A DNA stretch of 14,547 nucleotides from Candidatus Moranbacteria bacterium CG_4_8_14_3_um_filter_34_16 (GCA_002782345.1 PFHO01000048.1:1-14547); one strand, 5' to 3'. Numbered from the stretch's first letter, positions 1 through 6,694 are shown. Notes: a model not told the origin generated them from the letters alone. A program made the numbers and translations.

Positions 1-942
1 ATCAGTTTTGAATTTTTTTGCCACAATTTTGGCGTATTTGAGCTCGTTATATTTTTCTTCTTCAAATCCGATGGAAAAAGTTTTAACAGGTGTTTTTGAA
101 AACTTACTCATCAGAGCAACGATAGCGCTGGAATCAATTCCGCCGGAAAGAAAAGCGCCTAATGGCACATCGGAAATCATTCGCAGTTTCACGGCTTCTT
201 CCAATTTTTGCATTATTCTTTTTTTCCATTCATCTTCCGATAAATTTAATTTTTGGGAATAATCCAATTTCCAATATCTTTCTTTTTCCACTTTCTTGGT
301 TTTTAGATCAACAAAAAGATAATGTGCCGGCTCCAGTTTTTTGAGATCTTTGAATCCAGTGAGTGGCGCGGGACAATATTGCAAAGTTAGGTAGTGATGA
401 ATGGCGATATAATCCGGTTCTTTTTTATATTCTTTTTGGGTGAGGATTGCTTTTAATTCTGATCCAAAAATGAAAACATTTTCATCAAGATAGTATTTGA
501 AAGGTTTTTTGCCAACGCGATCGCGGGCACAAAAAACAGTTTTTTCTTGCTCGTCATAGATTGTAAAAGCAAACATTCCGCGCAAATGTGTCAGACACTC
601 TTTTCCAAACTTGTCATAAAGCACCATAATGACTTCTGTATCTGATTTGGATTTAAAAATATAGCCATCTTTTTCTAGCTCAATTTTTTTTTCTTGAAAA
701 TTGTAAATTTCGCCATTAAAAACAATTTCATAACGATCTAAATATCTCATTGGTTGATGTCCAAGCGGGGAAAGATCAATGATAGAAAGTCGGCGATGAC
801 CTAGCCCGACTTTTTGATCAGGAGAAATATACACCCCGCCGTCATCCGGACCGCGGTGGAGAATTTTTTCATTCATAATCAAAATATCCTGTTCGGAGAC
901 AGTTTTGTCGTTCAAATATATTTTGCCGGTTATTCCACACAT
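1..942 (-). CDS. asnB: Asparagine synthase (glutamine-hydrolysing), N-terminal half, cut by window edge
   Basis: This enzyme family takes the amide nitrogen of glutamine and transfers it to an AMP-activated carboxylate, classically aspartate to asparagine, in the cytoplasm. The 314 visible residues start with MCGITG, so Cys2 is the class II amidotransferase nucleophile. Other glutaminase-domain motifs follow: RGPDDGG (30-36), GHRRLSIIDLSPLGHQPM (48-65), NGEIYNF (76-82), SDTE (100-103) and RDRVGKKP (140-147). The synthetase domain begins with the ATP PP-loop SGGIDSS (266-272). The family is usually about 600-650 residues, so roughly the C-terminal half lies outside the window. The ATG overlaps the stop of the preceding membrane-protein gene by one base (TAATG), which suggests translational coupling. 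A purine stretch (GGAAGAAAAA) lies just upstream. In polysaccharide loci such paralogues can amidate uronic-acid sugars, so the substrate here is uncertain, but the family assignment is firm. Confidence 0.95.
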   Translation of the reverse strand, partial: MCGITGKIYLNDKTVSEQDILIMNEKILHRGPDDGGVYISPDQKVGLGHRRLSIIDLSPLGHQPMRYLDRYEIVFNGEIYNFQEKKIELEKDGYIFKSKSDTEVIMVLYDKFGKECLTHLRGMFAFTIYDEQEKTVFCARDRVGKKPFKYYLDENVFIFGSELKAILTQKEYKKEPDYIAIHHYLTLQYCPAPLTGFKDLKKLEPAHYLFVDLKTKKVEKERYWKLDYSQKLNLSEDEWKKRIMQKLEEAVKLRMISDVPLGAFLSGGIDSSAIVALMSKFSKTPVKTFSIGFEEEKYNELKYAKIVAKKFKTD

Positions 943-2987
943 TATTTTTTCTTCCAAATATAAATTATATTATTATCATTATATACCAATTCATATTCGG
1001 TCGTATCATTAAATTTGCTCAGATCGGCGCCGTAAAAATTGATATCTCGCCACCATTTTCTATTAGCATAATAATTGTTAAATTTGTCAAAAGAATATAA
1101 TATATAGATATTTTCATTTTTGGGAAGAGCAAATTCCGAGTCATCAATATTTTTTACCAGTTTTTCTTTTTTAATTTCTTGATAATAGGCTTTTAGATTT
1201 GAATTTAAGGCGGAAAGATTGGCGTCTGTTGGGTTTGTTAGACTAGTGTTAAGTAGTTTATTTATATTGCTTAGGAACTTTTCGCTTTGGGTGATATTTT
1301 TATTTTCAGTCAAAGTATTTTTGGGAAGAAAGAAAGAAGGAGAAGGGGAAAAGTTTTCTCTTTTGGCAAAATAGTTTAAGATAGGTCCATTTCCTCCTTG
1401 AGTTATGAAAAGTGAATTTTCCGGAGTGTTTTCTTTTATCCATTGCGAAGTCTTGTATTCTCTTTGACTGATATAACCCGCTTTGGCTTTGGCGATATAA
1501 ATGGAACCGCCTATTCCGATGAAGATTAAGATTGCAACGACAATTTGAAAACTTTTTTTCTCAAAAAATTTGAATTTAACCAAAACAAAAGGAGCAAGAG
1601 TGATCAATGCCATTGAAGTCATCGGCCAAAATCTGTCCGGAAGAGTTTTAAAATCTATCCGTGGTAAAAATTCGGAAAATATCAGACCGATGGACAAAAC
1701 AGCCAAGGCTATTTTTTCCAGAGAAGAAAATTTTTCTGTGAAATATATTTTTTTTGCCAAAACAAAAAGATAAAAAAGAAAGATGATGGACAAAAAGGGA
1801 CTTATGGAATAAGCATAATAGTTTAAAATGTCTTTGAATCCTGTCCAACCCAAATTAAAACCGTCTATATTGGAATATCCCCCCAAAAACCACCAATTCC
1901 AACGCAAACCGGCTTGAACCATTTCTATAAAATTGCCGGTAAGTTGCAAGGGGGTTAGTAAAAAATTAAAAATTTTAATATGCAAAATCATTATGAAAAA
2001 AATCAATCCGCCAATCGTCCAAAAAAGCGTTTTTTTTGAAGCGTTTAGTTTTTGATAAAAATAATTTAGAACAAAAAAGGCATTGAGCAAAAATAGAATG
2101 ATAAAAAATTCATGAATCAGCAGTCCAGTTGTCGCGATAATTGAAGAAAAGAAAAAATACTTTTTCTTGCCATCAAGTCCTCGGGACAAGTAATAGATAA
2201 ATGGCAGAATTGCCAAAATAAAAAGCACGTTAGGGCGAATATAATCAACTTCCAAGTTGATAACCGGGACAGAAGCAAAAGACGATAAAATTAAGTATTT
2301 AATAATTTTCTGTTTTATTTCTGCTATTTTTATGATTTGATAAAGATAATAAATTCCGGATATTTGAGTGATGATTATCCCGAATTTGAATAGCCAATAA
2401 GGAGAAATTTGAGAGACTAATGAAACAAAATCTACGAAAATTGCAAACATTGGCCGATAGGGAGCGTTGAAAATTCCGGCGGAAATGTTTTGCTGAGCAT
2501 TCATTATGTAGGCATAGCCGTCAATTTCCGGCACAAAAGGATAAACCAATGTTGTTGCCAAGTGAACCAAAAGAAAAGTTCCGATCCCGAAAAAAATAAA
2601 TTTGGAATAATTTTTGTCTTCAATTTTGTCTTCAATTTTATGAGACGAAAAAATGATTGAAAATAAAGCGATAATTATAAGAGAAAAGAAGGCGGAGGAA
2701 AAATTCACGCGATTGTCAATCAGACGAGTGATGAGATAGAAAAATGGCGTAAAGAAAAAAATGGTGAAAACTGGAGCAGAAACTATTTTTGTTAGCCAAT
2801 TTTCTTTGGGAGCGAGAATATTTTTAATCGCTAATCCTGGAATAAAAAGTGCCAGAAAAAAACCGCTGAAATAAAGAGGGAAGTGGAATTTAAGAATTGA
2901 ATTTAAAATTAGAGATAAAAAAAATAATCCAAAAGAAAAAAATATAAGAGTATTTGTTTTGTTATCGTTTTTTAAAAATCTCAGCAT
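942..2987 (-). CDS. Polytopic GT-C-like membrane glycosyltransferase
   Basis: This is a multi-membrane protein of 681 residues with about a dozen hydrophobic segments and a soluble C-terminal domain of about 180 residues after the last segment (about 478-498). The loop after an early segment carries EIDGYAY (Asp at about 156), in the place where GT-C enzymes have their acidic catalytic residue. A late LPDRFWP motif (about 449-455) and the sequence QWIKENTPENS just after the last membrane segment are also common in this type. The likely role is to transfer a polyprenyl-linked sugar on the outer face of the membrane; the acceptor is unknown. I chose the ATG at 2987. A TTG 15 codons upstream (3032) would also be in frame but would give a 71-base overlap with the GT4 gene instead of 26. 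A tandem 12-bp repeat gives KIEDKIEDK in a polar loop. It is the middle gene of a coupled operon. Confidence 0.75.
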   Translation of the reverse strand: MLRFLKNDNKTNTLIFFSFGLFFLSLILNSILKFHFPLYFSGFFLALFIPGLAIKNILAPKENWLTKIVSAPVFTIFFFTPFFYLITRLIDNRVNFSSAFFSLIIIALFSIIFSSHKIEDKIEDKNYSKFIFFGIGTFLLVHLATTLVYPFVPEIDGYAYIMNAQQNISAGIFNAPYRPMFAIFVDFVSLVSQISPYWLFKFGIIITQISGIYYLYQIIKIAEIKQKIIKYLILSSFASVPVINLEVDYIRPNVLFILAILPFIYYLSRGLDGKKKYFFFSSIIATTGLLIHEFFIILFLLNAFFVLNYFYQKLNASKKTLFWTIGGLIFFIMILHIKIFNFLLTPLQLTGNFIEMVQAGLRWNWWFLGGYSNIDGFNLGWTGFKDILNYYAYSISPFLSIIFLFYLFVLAKKIYFTEKFSSLEKIALAVLSIGLIFSEFLPRIDFKTLPDRFWPMTSMALITLAPFVLVKFKFFEKKSFQIVVAILIFIGIGGSIYIAKAKAGYISQREYKTSQWIKENTPENSLFITQGGNGPILNYFAKRENFSPSPSFFLPKNTLTENKNITQSEKFLSNINKLLNTSLTNPTDANLSALNSNLKAYYQEIKKEKLVKNIDDSEFALPKNENIYILYSFDKFNNYYANRKWWRDINFYGADLSKFNDTTEYELVYNDNNIIYIWKKK
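2612..2635. repeat. Two tandem copies of a 12-bp unit inside a coding region
   Basis: The unit TTTTGTCTTCAA occurs twice back to back and continues for four more bases (TTTT). Being a multiple of three, it adds four residues in frame and gives KIEDKIEDK in a polar loop of the GT-C-like protein. It is a plausible replication-slippage site. Confidence 0.8.
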
Positions 2988-4107
2988 ATAAGTTGATTGA
3001 TTTTTTCCAATTAAAGTTATTATGTATGTCAATTTTTGATTTCTCGCTGTAGCGTTTTATTTCTTGTTTGTTTTTTATTAAATGAACAATTTGTTCCATT
3101 GCCAAATTGGTATCCGTTCTTTTAATTAAAATTCCATTTTCATTATTTTTAATCACTTCATCTGCGCCTTCGTTAGGCGTGGCAATGACCGCACAATTGC
3201 AAATCATTGCTTCCAAAAGAGAAGTGGAAAGTCCTCCGCCAGGCATTGAAGAATGAAGATAGATATCGGAAATTTTCAAAATCCCAATCGCTTTTTCTCG
3301 TGGCAAATTCCCTAACATTTTTATGTGATTTTCTTTTTCTGATATTTTTTTCAAATGTGGAAAATCTTCGCCGTCACCAATGATTAAAAAAACAATCTTT
3401 TCTTTTAAATCTTTTGATAATAACTTTATGGCTTTGATGCTATTTTCAACCCCTTTCCACTTATACAATCTTCCAACAAAAGAAATTATTATTTTTTTTT
3501 CAAATTCTTTTTTGATTTTTAAATCGGGAAGAATCTTTTCTATGCTTTCAAAATCCAACCCGCGATAAATAACGGGCGATTCTCGCTTATCAAACTTAGC
3601 GACAAATTTTTGCACCGCTCTGGAAATGGAAATATTTTGATCGGAAAAGTGAAAAATCAAAAAACCAAAAACATAATCGTAAAATTTTGCGATGACGGTT
3701 TTTGTCTTGCTGGAAAGTTGGGCAAAATCTGATCCATGCTCAATGTGAATCCAGCGAACTTTTTTAATTTTAGCATAAATGAGAGCAAGGAGCGAAGTGT
3801 TGAAAAATCTGGTGCGAGAAATCACGATATCAAATTTTTGTTTGAATAATTGCGAAAAAAGCGACCAAAACTTCAAAGACCAAAATTTTGGCAAAGGATA
3901 GTTGGGGATAATTTCAAAGGCGGGAAAGCGAATAATTTTTACATTATTATATTTTATTTCTGATTCAGGCGCATTTACGGGCAATTTGGGGGTAAAAACA
4001 GTTATATCTATCCCGTTTTGAGATAGATATTTGTTAAATTCATCCGCGTGAGTTTCCAATCCCCCAATGTGAGGGGGGTAATAGGGACAAAAAATTAATA
4101 TTTTCAT
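2962..4107 (-). CDS. Glycosyltransferase family 4 (GT-B fold)
   Basis: This is a cytoplasmic, probably membrane-associated retaining glycosyltransferase of 381 residues, the usual length for GT4. The N-terminal Rossmann domain starts MKILIFCPYYPPHIGG with the GGLETH acceptor/donor loop at 15-20. The donor-binding domain starts near 205 with SFVGRLYKWKG (209-219), followed by LIIGDGED (241-248), and the signature region SSMPGGGLSTSLLEAM at 286-301. In the classical E-x7-E motif the second Glu is present (E299), but the first position is Gly291, so this is a variant of the signature. It is the first gene of the operon, and its stop lies inside the start of the following membrane-protein gene. 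The expected role is adding a sugar from a nucleotide donor to a lipid-linked glycan; donor and linkage cannot be read from the sequence. No Shine-Dalgarno sequence precedes the ATG. Confidence 0.92.
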   Translation of the reverse strand: MKILIFCPYYPPHIGGLETHADEFNKYLSQNGIDITVFTPKLPVNAPESEIKYNNVKIIRFPAFEIIPNYPLPKFWSLKFWSLFSQLFKQKFDIVISRTRFFNTSLLALIYAKIKKVRWIHIEHGSDFAQLSSKTKTVIAKFYDYVFGFLIFHFSDQNISISRAVQKFVAKFDKRESPVIYRGLDFESIEKILPDLKIKKEFEKKIIISFVGRLYKWKGVENSIKAIKLLSKDLKEKIVFLIIGDGEDFPHLKKISEKENHIKMLGNLPREKAIGILKISDIYLHSSMPGGGLSTSLLEAMICNCAVIATPNEGADEVIKNNENGILIKRTDTNLAMEQIVHLIKNKQEIKRYSEKSKIDIHNNFNWKKSINLYAEIFKKR

Positions 4108-4114
4108 GTTATTT

Positions 4115-4159
4115 TTAAGGCCATGTGATTAAATAATGGGTGATGATAGAAATTTTCAT
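4115..4159 (-). other. Possible 14-codon leader ORF before the GT4 gene
   Basis: An ATG at 4159 opens a 14-residue frame, MKISIITHYLITWP, ending in TAA seven bases before the GT4 start. It lies downstream of the predicted promoter at 4205-4232, so it would be in the transcript. There is no ribosome binding site. Its first residues look like a glycosyltransferase N-terminus (compare MKILIFCPYY in the next gene). It could be a remnant, a leader peptide or chance; the evidence is thin. Confidence 0.2.
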
Positions 4160-4204
4160 AAATTTTTCAAAAACCAAGCATAAGTTATTTTTTATTCTTT
4201 TTCT

Positions 4205-4232
4205 ATTATAGCAAACAAGGGAAAAAGGGCAA
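4205..4232 (-). promoter_or_regulatory. Predicted sigma-70-type promoter for the GT4 / GT-C / asnB operon
   Basis: On the minus strand TTGCCC (4232-4227) is followed after 16 bases by a perfect TATAAT (4210-4205). Transcription would start near 4198, leaving a leader of about 90 bases before the GT4 ATG at 4107. Confidence 0.5.
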
Positions 4233-4279
4233 TGCGATTGAGAGTCTTGGTTCGACAATTTTTTAGGAATATGATAGCC

Positions 4280-4307
4280 TTGAAGTAAGAATAAATAATA
4301 CTTATAG
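4280..4307 (+). promoter_or_regulatory. Possible promoter and operator of the AbiE toxin-antitoxin operon
   Basis: TTGAAG (4280-4285) and TTATAG (4302-4307) are 16 bases apart. Initiation would fall at about 4314, next to the ATG at 4315, so the mRNA would be nearly leaderless; no Shine-Dalgarno sequence is present. A short inverted repeat, AAGTA (4283-4287) / TACTT (4299-4303), overlaps both elements. AbiEi antitoxins are known to repress their own promoter by binding repeats there, so this is a candidate operator, but five-base arms could be chance. Confidence 0.35.
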
Positions 4308-4314
4308 TTCACAT

Positions 4315-4887
4315 ATGGATAATTTTCTAATAAAACTATATAGCTCAAGACAAACGGTTTTCACCAACATGGAAATCGCTATTTTGATTGGGGAAAAAAA
4401 TGCCGATAAACTTAAGTCAAAATTGGCATACTATGTGAAAACGGGAAAACTGCTTAGATTACGCAGAGGAATTTTTTCAAAAGAGGAAAATTGCGATAAA
4501 AATGAATTGGCCGTGCGGATCTTTACTCCGGCGTATGTTGGATTTGAAACCGTTTTGCAAAGGGAGGGTGTCATATTTCAATATTATGAATCAATTTTTG
4601 TCGCTAGTTATCTTTCCCGCAAGATTGAATTTGGGGAGAATAAATTTGCGTACCGAAAATTGAAAAATGAAATTTTGGTCAATCAAAAAGGACTGGTCAA
4701 CAAGGGAACATATTTTGAGGCAACAAAAGAAAGAGCTTTTCTCGATTTGCTTTATTTGTCTGGGGATTATTTTTTTGACAACCTTAAGAGTATTGATTGG
4801 GATTATTGCTATGAGATTGTTTCTATATATAAAAACAAAGCCTTGGAAAAAAAACTTAAAAATTATCAAAAAAAATATGCTAAATAA
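4315..4887 (+). CDS. AbiEi-type antitoxin (type IV toxin-antitoxin), winged-helix repressor
   Basis: This 190-residue protein has the two-part layout of AbiEi. An N-terminal winged helix-turn-helix (about 1-57) ends in the wing GKLLRLRRGIFS (44-55). A C-terminal antitoxin domain follows, with TPAYVGFETVLQREGVI (71-87) and the ERAFLDLLYLSGD segment (139-151) typical of the family. Known AbiEi proteins neutralise the AbiEii toxin without stable binding and autorepress their operon. It is followed directly by the AbiEii gene: the toxin's natural ATG (4877) overlaps this stop by 11 bases, as is usual for coupled AbiE pairs. The ATG at 4315 is the first in frame and lies directly after a candidate -10 box. 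The assignment rests on sequence pattern and on the partner gene. Confidence 0.85.
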   Translation: MDNFLIKLYSSRQTVFTNMEIAILIGEKNADKLKSKLAYYVKTGKLLRLRRGIFSKEENCDKNELAVRIFTPAYVGFETVLQREGVIFQYYESIFVASYLSRKIEFGENKFAYRKLKNEILVNQKGLVNKGTYFEATKERAFLDLLYLSGDYFFDNLKSIDWDYCYEIVSIYKNKALEKKLKNYQKKYAK

Positions 4888-4921
4888 GGAAAAACACCAG
4901 CTGGTTATGCGCAAATGTTAA
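4877..4921 (+). pseudogene. Displaced N-terminal codons of the AbiEii toxin (frameshifted start)
   Basis: The ATG at 4877 opens MLNKEKHQLVMRKC and ends at TAA 4919-4921. AbiEii toxins of this type commonly start with a helix of the form MLNKxKHQLVM-LKDIY, so these 13 residues are the expected N-terminus of the toxin whose body (LKDIYFDIVLASLLGFKGG) continues one frame away. Adding one A to the AAA at 4913-4915 would join the two as MRKMLKDIYFD. This is either a real one-base deletion, an assembly error in a short A run, or an arrangement in which the short peptide terminates (ATGTTAA) and ribosomes restart at 4915. What I see is the two frames; the family comparison is from memory. Confidence 0.7.
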
Positions 4922-5574
4922 AAGATATCTATTTCGATATCGTCCTGGCGTCGCTTTTGGGTTTTAAGGGTGGAACGGCCGCTTTTATGTTTTATGAATT
5001 GCCAAGGTTCTCAGTCGATCTTGACTTTGATTTGCTGGATGATACGTCGGAAAATAGGGCATTGGTTTTTGAAAAGATCAAAAAAATCATTTTCAAATAT
5101 GGAGAAATCAAGAACGAACAGCAAAAATTTGCGACCATCTTTTTTTCGCTGTCATATGAAACCGGCGCACACCGGATAAAAGTGGAAATTAATTGTCGGA
5201 AAACCGGCGCCAGCTTTGAAATGAAAAATTATTTTGGCATCCCAATGCTTGTGAGTCGAAAAGATTCTATGTTTTCTGCCAAACTTGTGGCGCTTATGAA
5301 TCGCAAAGACTTTGCCGCACGCGATCTTTTTGATCTATATTTTTTCCTTAAAAATATTTGGGAAGTAGATCAAAAAGTATTTTTAGCCTATAAAATTGTT
5401 TCAGAAAAAGAATATATTGAAAAATGTGTTTCTTTTATTGAAGCTATCCCGGAAAGGACACTACTGAAAGATCTCGGAGAGCTTGTTGATGAGAAACAAA
5501 AAGACTTCGTCAGAACAAAAATCAAAAAAGAAACGATTTTTTTACTAAAAAATCGTTGGAATATTCAAGGATAA
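4915..5574 (+). CDS. AbiEii-type toxin (nucleotidyltransferase), probable N-terminal frameshift
   Basis: This is a member of the AbiEii/AbiGii (formerly DUF1814) nucleotidyltransferase toxins. Such enzymes bind NTPs, and mycobacterial relatives modify tRNA, stopping growth. From the ATG at 4915 the protein has 219 residues. Motif I is GGT (19-21) followed by SVDLDFDLLDD (33-43) with the metal-binding Asp35/Asp37. A third acidic position may be in KVEIN (89-93). FSAKLVALMNRKDFAARDLFDLY (120-142) holds the Lys and Asp of motifs III and IV. All catalytic motifs are therefore intact. The first helix expected for the family is encoded upstream in another frame (4877-4914). The ATG at 4915 overlaps the stop of that fragment, so reinitiation could give this slightly short toxin; the full form would have about 232 residues. 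No Shine-Dalgarno sequence precedes either start. Partner of the AbiEi antitoxin upstream. Confidence 0.85.
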   Translation: MLKDIYFDIVLASLLGFKGGTAAFMFYELPRFSVDLDFDLLDDTSENRALVFEKIKKIIFKYGEIKNEQQKFATIFFSLSYETGAHRIKVEINCRKTGASFEMKNYFGIPMLVSRKDSMFSAKLVALMNRKDFAARDLFDLYFFLKNIWEVDQKVFLAYKIVSEKEYIEKCVSFIEAIPERTLLKDLGELVDEKQKDFVRTKIKKETIFLLKNRWNIQG

Positions 5575-5619
5575 CTATTTCCAAAAATTTAAAATTCCAT
5601 AAAATAGTCCAAATGACAG

Positions 5620-5634
5620 ATCAGCGGTTCTGAT
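5620..5634. terminator. Weak hairpin between convergent genes, possible terminator
   Basis: ATCAG / CTGAT form a five-pair stem around the loop CGGTT, and the plus strand continues into a T-rich stretch (TTCTTTATTTC). It sits at the stop codon of the DUF2304 gene, where the toxin operon transcript would arrive. The stem is short, so it is only a candidate. Confidence 0.25.
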
Positions 5635-5971
5635 TCTTTATTTCTTTCAATGCGTCTTTTCTGGTGAGCACGGACAAATCTTGCTCCAATCTTTCAATCG
5701 CGCTAAGTAGTTTGAAAATGATGAGGAAAATAAAGAGAAAACCGATCAGGATGACGGCATTGATGTTGCCTTCGATGCCGATTATTTTTGCCAAGCTCAT
5801 ACTGGCTTTGGGATAAATGACAATCGCAATCATTCCGCCCCAAACAATTAGGCGAATAAGAAGTTTCAAGAAAGACTGATTTTCTTGTTTTTTGAAATAT
5901 CGATTCAGACCTTGATAAATCATCAGAGAGGAAATGATGATAACGGCGATTTGATACAAATGAATGTTCAT
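5621..5971 (-). CDS. DUF2304-family small membrane protein
   Basis: This 116-residue protein has about three hydrophobic segments (about 6-20, 37-55 and 70-88) and a charged C-terminal helix (AIERLEQDLSVLTRKDALKEI, roughly 91-111) that may form a coiled coil in the cytoplasm. The pattern and length fit DUF2304, a family often found directly next to DPM1-like GT2 glycosyltransferases. Here it follows such a gene by ten bases on the same strand, so they form a two-gene unit. A reasonable inference is that it anchors the soluble GT2 enzyme to the membrane or helps it use a polyprenyl phosphate acceptor, but no function is proven. No Shine-Dalgarno sequence is visible. The gene ends in TGA, which argues against a recoded TGA in this organism. 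Confidence 0.75.
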   Translation of the reverse strand: MNIHLYQIAVIIISSLMIYQGLNRYFKKQENQSFLKLLIRLIVWGGMIAIVIYPKASMSLAKIIGIEGNINAVILIGFLFIFLIIFKLLSAIERLEQDLSVLTRKDALKEIKNQNR

Positions 5972-5981
5972 AATGTTAATT

Positions 5982-6659
5982 TTAACTTATTATACTCCAA
6001 ATCATCCTATACAGTGTTTTGAGACCATTAGTAAGGCTTTGTTTTTGGATTTTGCCCATTGAATATTCGGTGTAGCGAACTTCAATTGGAACTTCTTTGT
6101 ATTTTAGCTTATGTTTATAAATTTCCCGAATAACTTCCGAGTCGTATTCATAACGATCGGATTGAGTGTTAATGATTTCAGCGGCGAGGCGAGAATAAGT
6201 GCGAAAACCGGATTGAGAATCGGTTACCCAAAGTCCAAACAACCACCAAGTGAAAAAATTGCCAATATGGTTGGCGATGATTTTGTAAAAGGGCATACCT
6301 TTGGGATTGAGTAGCCTTGTGCCCAGAACTACATCAAAATTTTCAAATTCAATCGGTTTGATTAGTTTTGAAATGTCGGCGGGATTGTGTTGACCATCGC
6401 CGTCCGCTGTAACGATGATATCGGCACCCAATAACTTCGCCGCTTCAATGCCGGTTTTAGTGGCGGCGCCTTTGCCACGATTAATTTTATGGCGAAAAAC
6501 CAAATTTCTCAAAATTGTTTGAGCTTTGAAAAAAGTTTTGTCGCTACTGCCATCGTCAACCACTATTATATTTTCATATCCGGCTTTTTGAATGTCAGTG
6601 ATCACTTCTTGAATAACTTTTTCTTCATTGTAAGCTGGAATAACTATGTATATTTTCAT
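5982..6659 (-). CDS. GT2 glycosyltransferase, dolichyl-/polyprenyl-phosphate sugar synthase-like (DPM1 type)
   Basis: This 225-residue GT-A enzyme has no clear membrane segment. It starts MKIYIVIPAYNEE and shows the nucleotide-binding DDGSSD (35-40), the metal-binding DGDGQH (86-91), GTRLLNP (113-119), the SGFRTYSR stretch (149-156) and YEYDSEV (170-176). This is the pattern of DPM1-like enzymes, which move a sugar from a nucleotide donor to a polyprenyl phosphate on the cytoplasmic face. The length matches the soluble DPM1-like class, and the downstream DUF2304 protein could provide the membrane anchor. The ATG at 6659 begins directly at the first beta strand and lies exactly where transcription from the predicted extended -10 box would start, so the mRNA may be leaderless. 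The sugar cannot be deduced. Confidence 0.93.
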   Translation of the reverse strand: MKIYIVIPAYNEEKVIQEVITDIQKAGYENIIVVDDGSSDKTFFKAQTILRNLVFRHKINRGKGAATKTGIEAAKLLGADIIVTADGDGQHNPADISKLIKPIEFENFDVVLGTRLLNPKGMPFYKIIANHIGNFFTWWLFGLWVTDSQSGFRTYSRLAAEIINTQSDRYEYDSEVIREIYKHKLKYKEVPIEVRYTEYSMGKIQKQSLTNGLKTLYRMIWSIIS

Positions 6660-6665
6660 TTTTAA

Positions 6666-6674
6666 AGTATAGCA
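6666..6674 (-). promoter_or_regulatory. Extended -10 promoter giving a probably leaderless GT2 mRNA
   Basis: The minus strand reads TGCTATACT, an extended -10 element (TGnTATACT), ending six bases before the ATG at 6659. Counting the last T as -7 puts +1 on the A of the start codon. No convincing -35 box is present, which an extended -10 can tolerate. Confidence 0.45.
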
Positions 6675-6694
6675 TAAAATCTAATTTTAAATAA

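Noticed and set aside
2972..3032. TTG start at 3032 for the GT-C-like protein
   Set aside because: It adds 15 residues inside the GT4 coding end; the ATG at 2987 gives a shorter overlap and a more usual N-terminus.
4115..4348. 77-codon minus-strand frame between the GT4 and antitoxin genes
   Set aside because: It overlaps the start of the antitoxin gene and the predicted promoters of both directions, and shows no recognisable family pattern; only its last 14 codons are mentioned as a possible leader.
4591..4914. 107-codon minus-strand frame opposite the antitoxin gene
   Set aside because: Antisense to a gene with clear family motifs; rich in Phe and Ile as expected from the complement of Lys/Glu-rich coding sequence.
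4907..4925. Programmed -1 ribosomal frameshift joining the two parts of the toxin gene
   Set aside because: The bases around CGC AAA TGT TAA do not form a standard slippery heptamer and the tRNA on AAA would have to re-pair with CAA; a simple deletion or restart at 4915 is more likely.
5613..5621. Alternative genetic code with TGA as glycine (as in some Gracilibacteria)
   Set aside because: The DUF2304 gene ends in TGA at its expected length, and no protein here needs an internal TGA to be complete.
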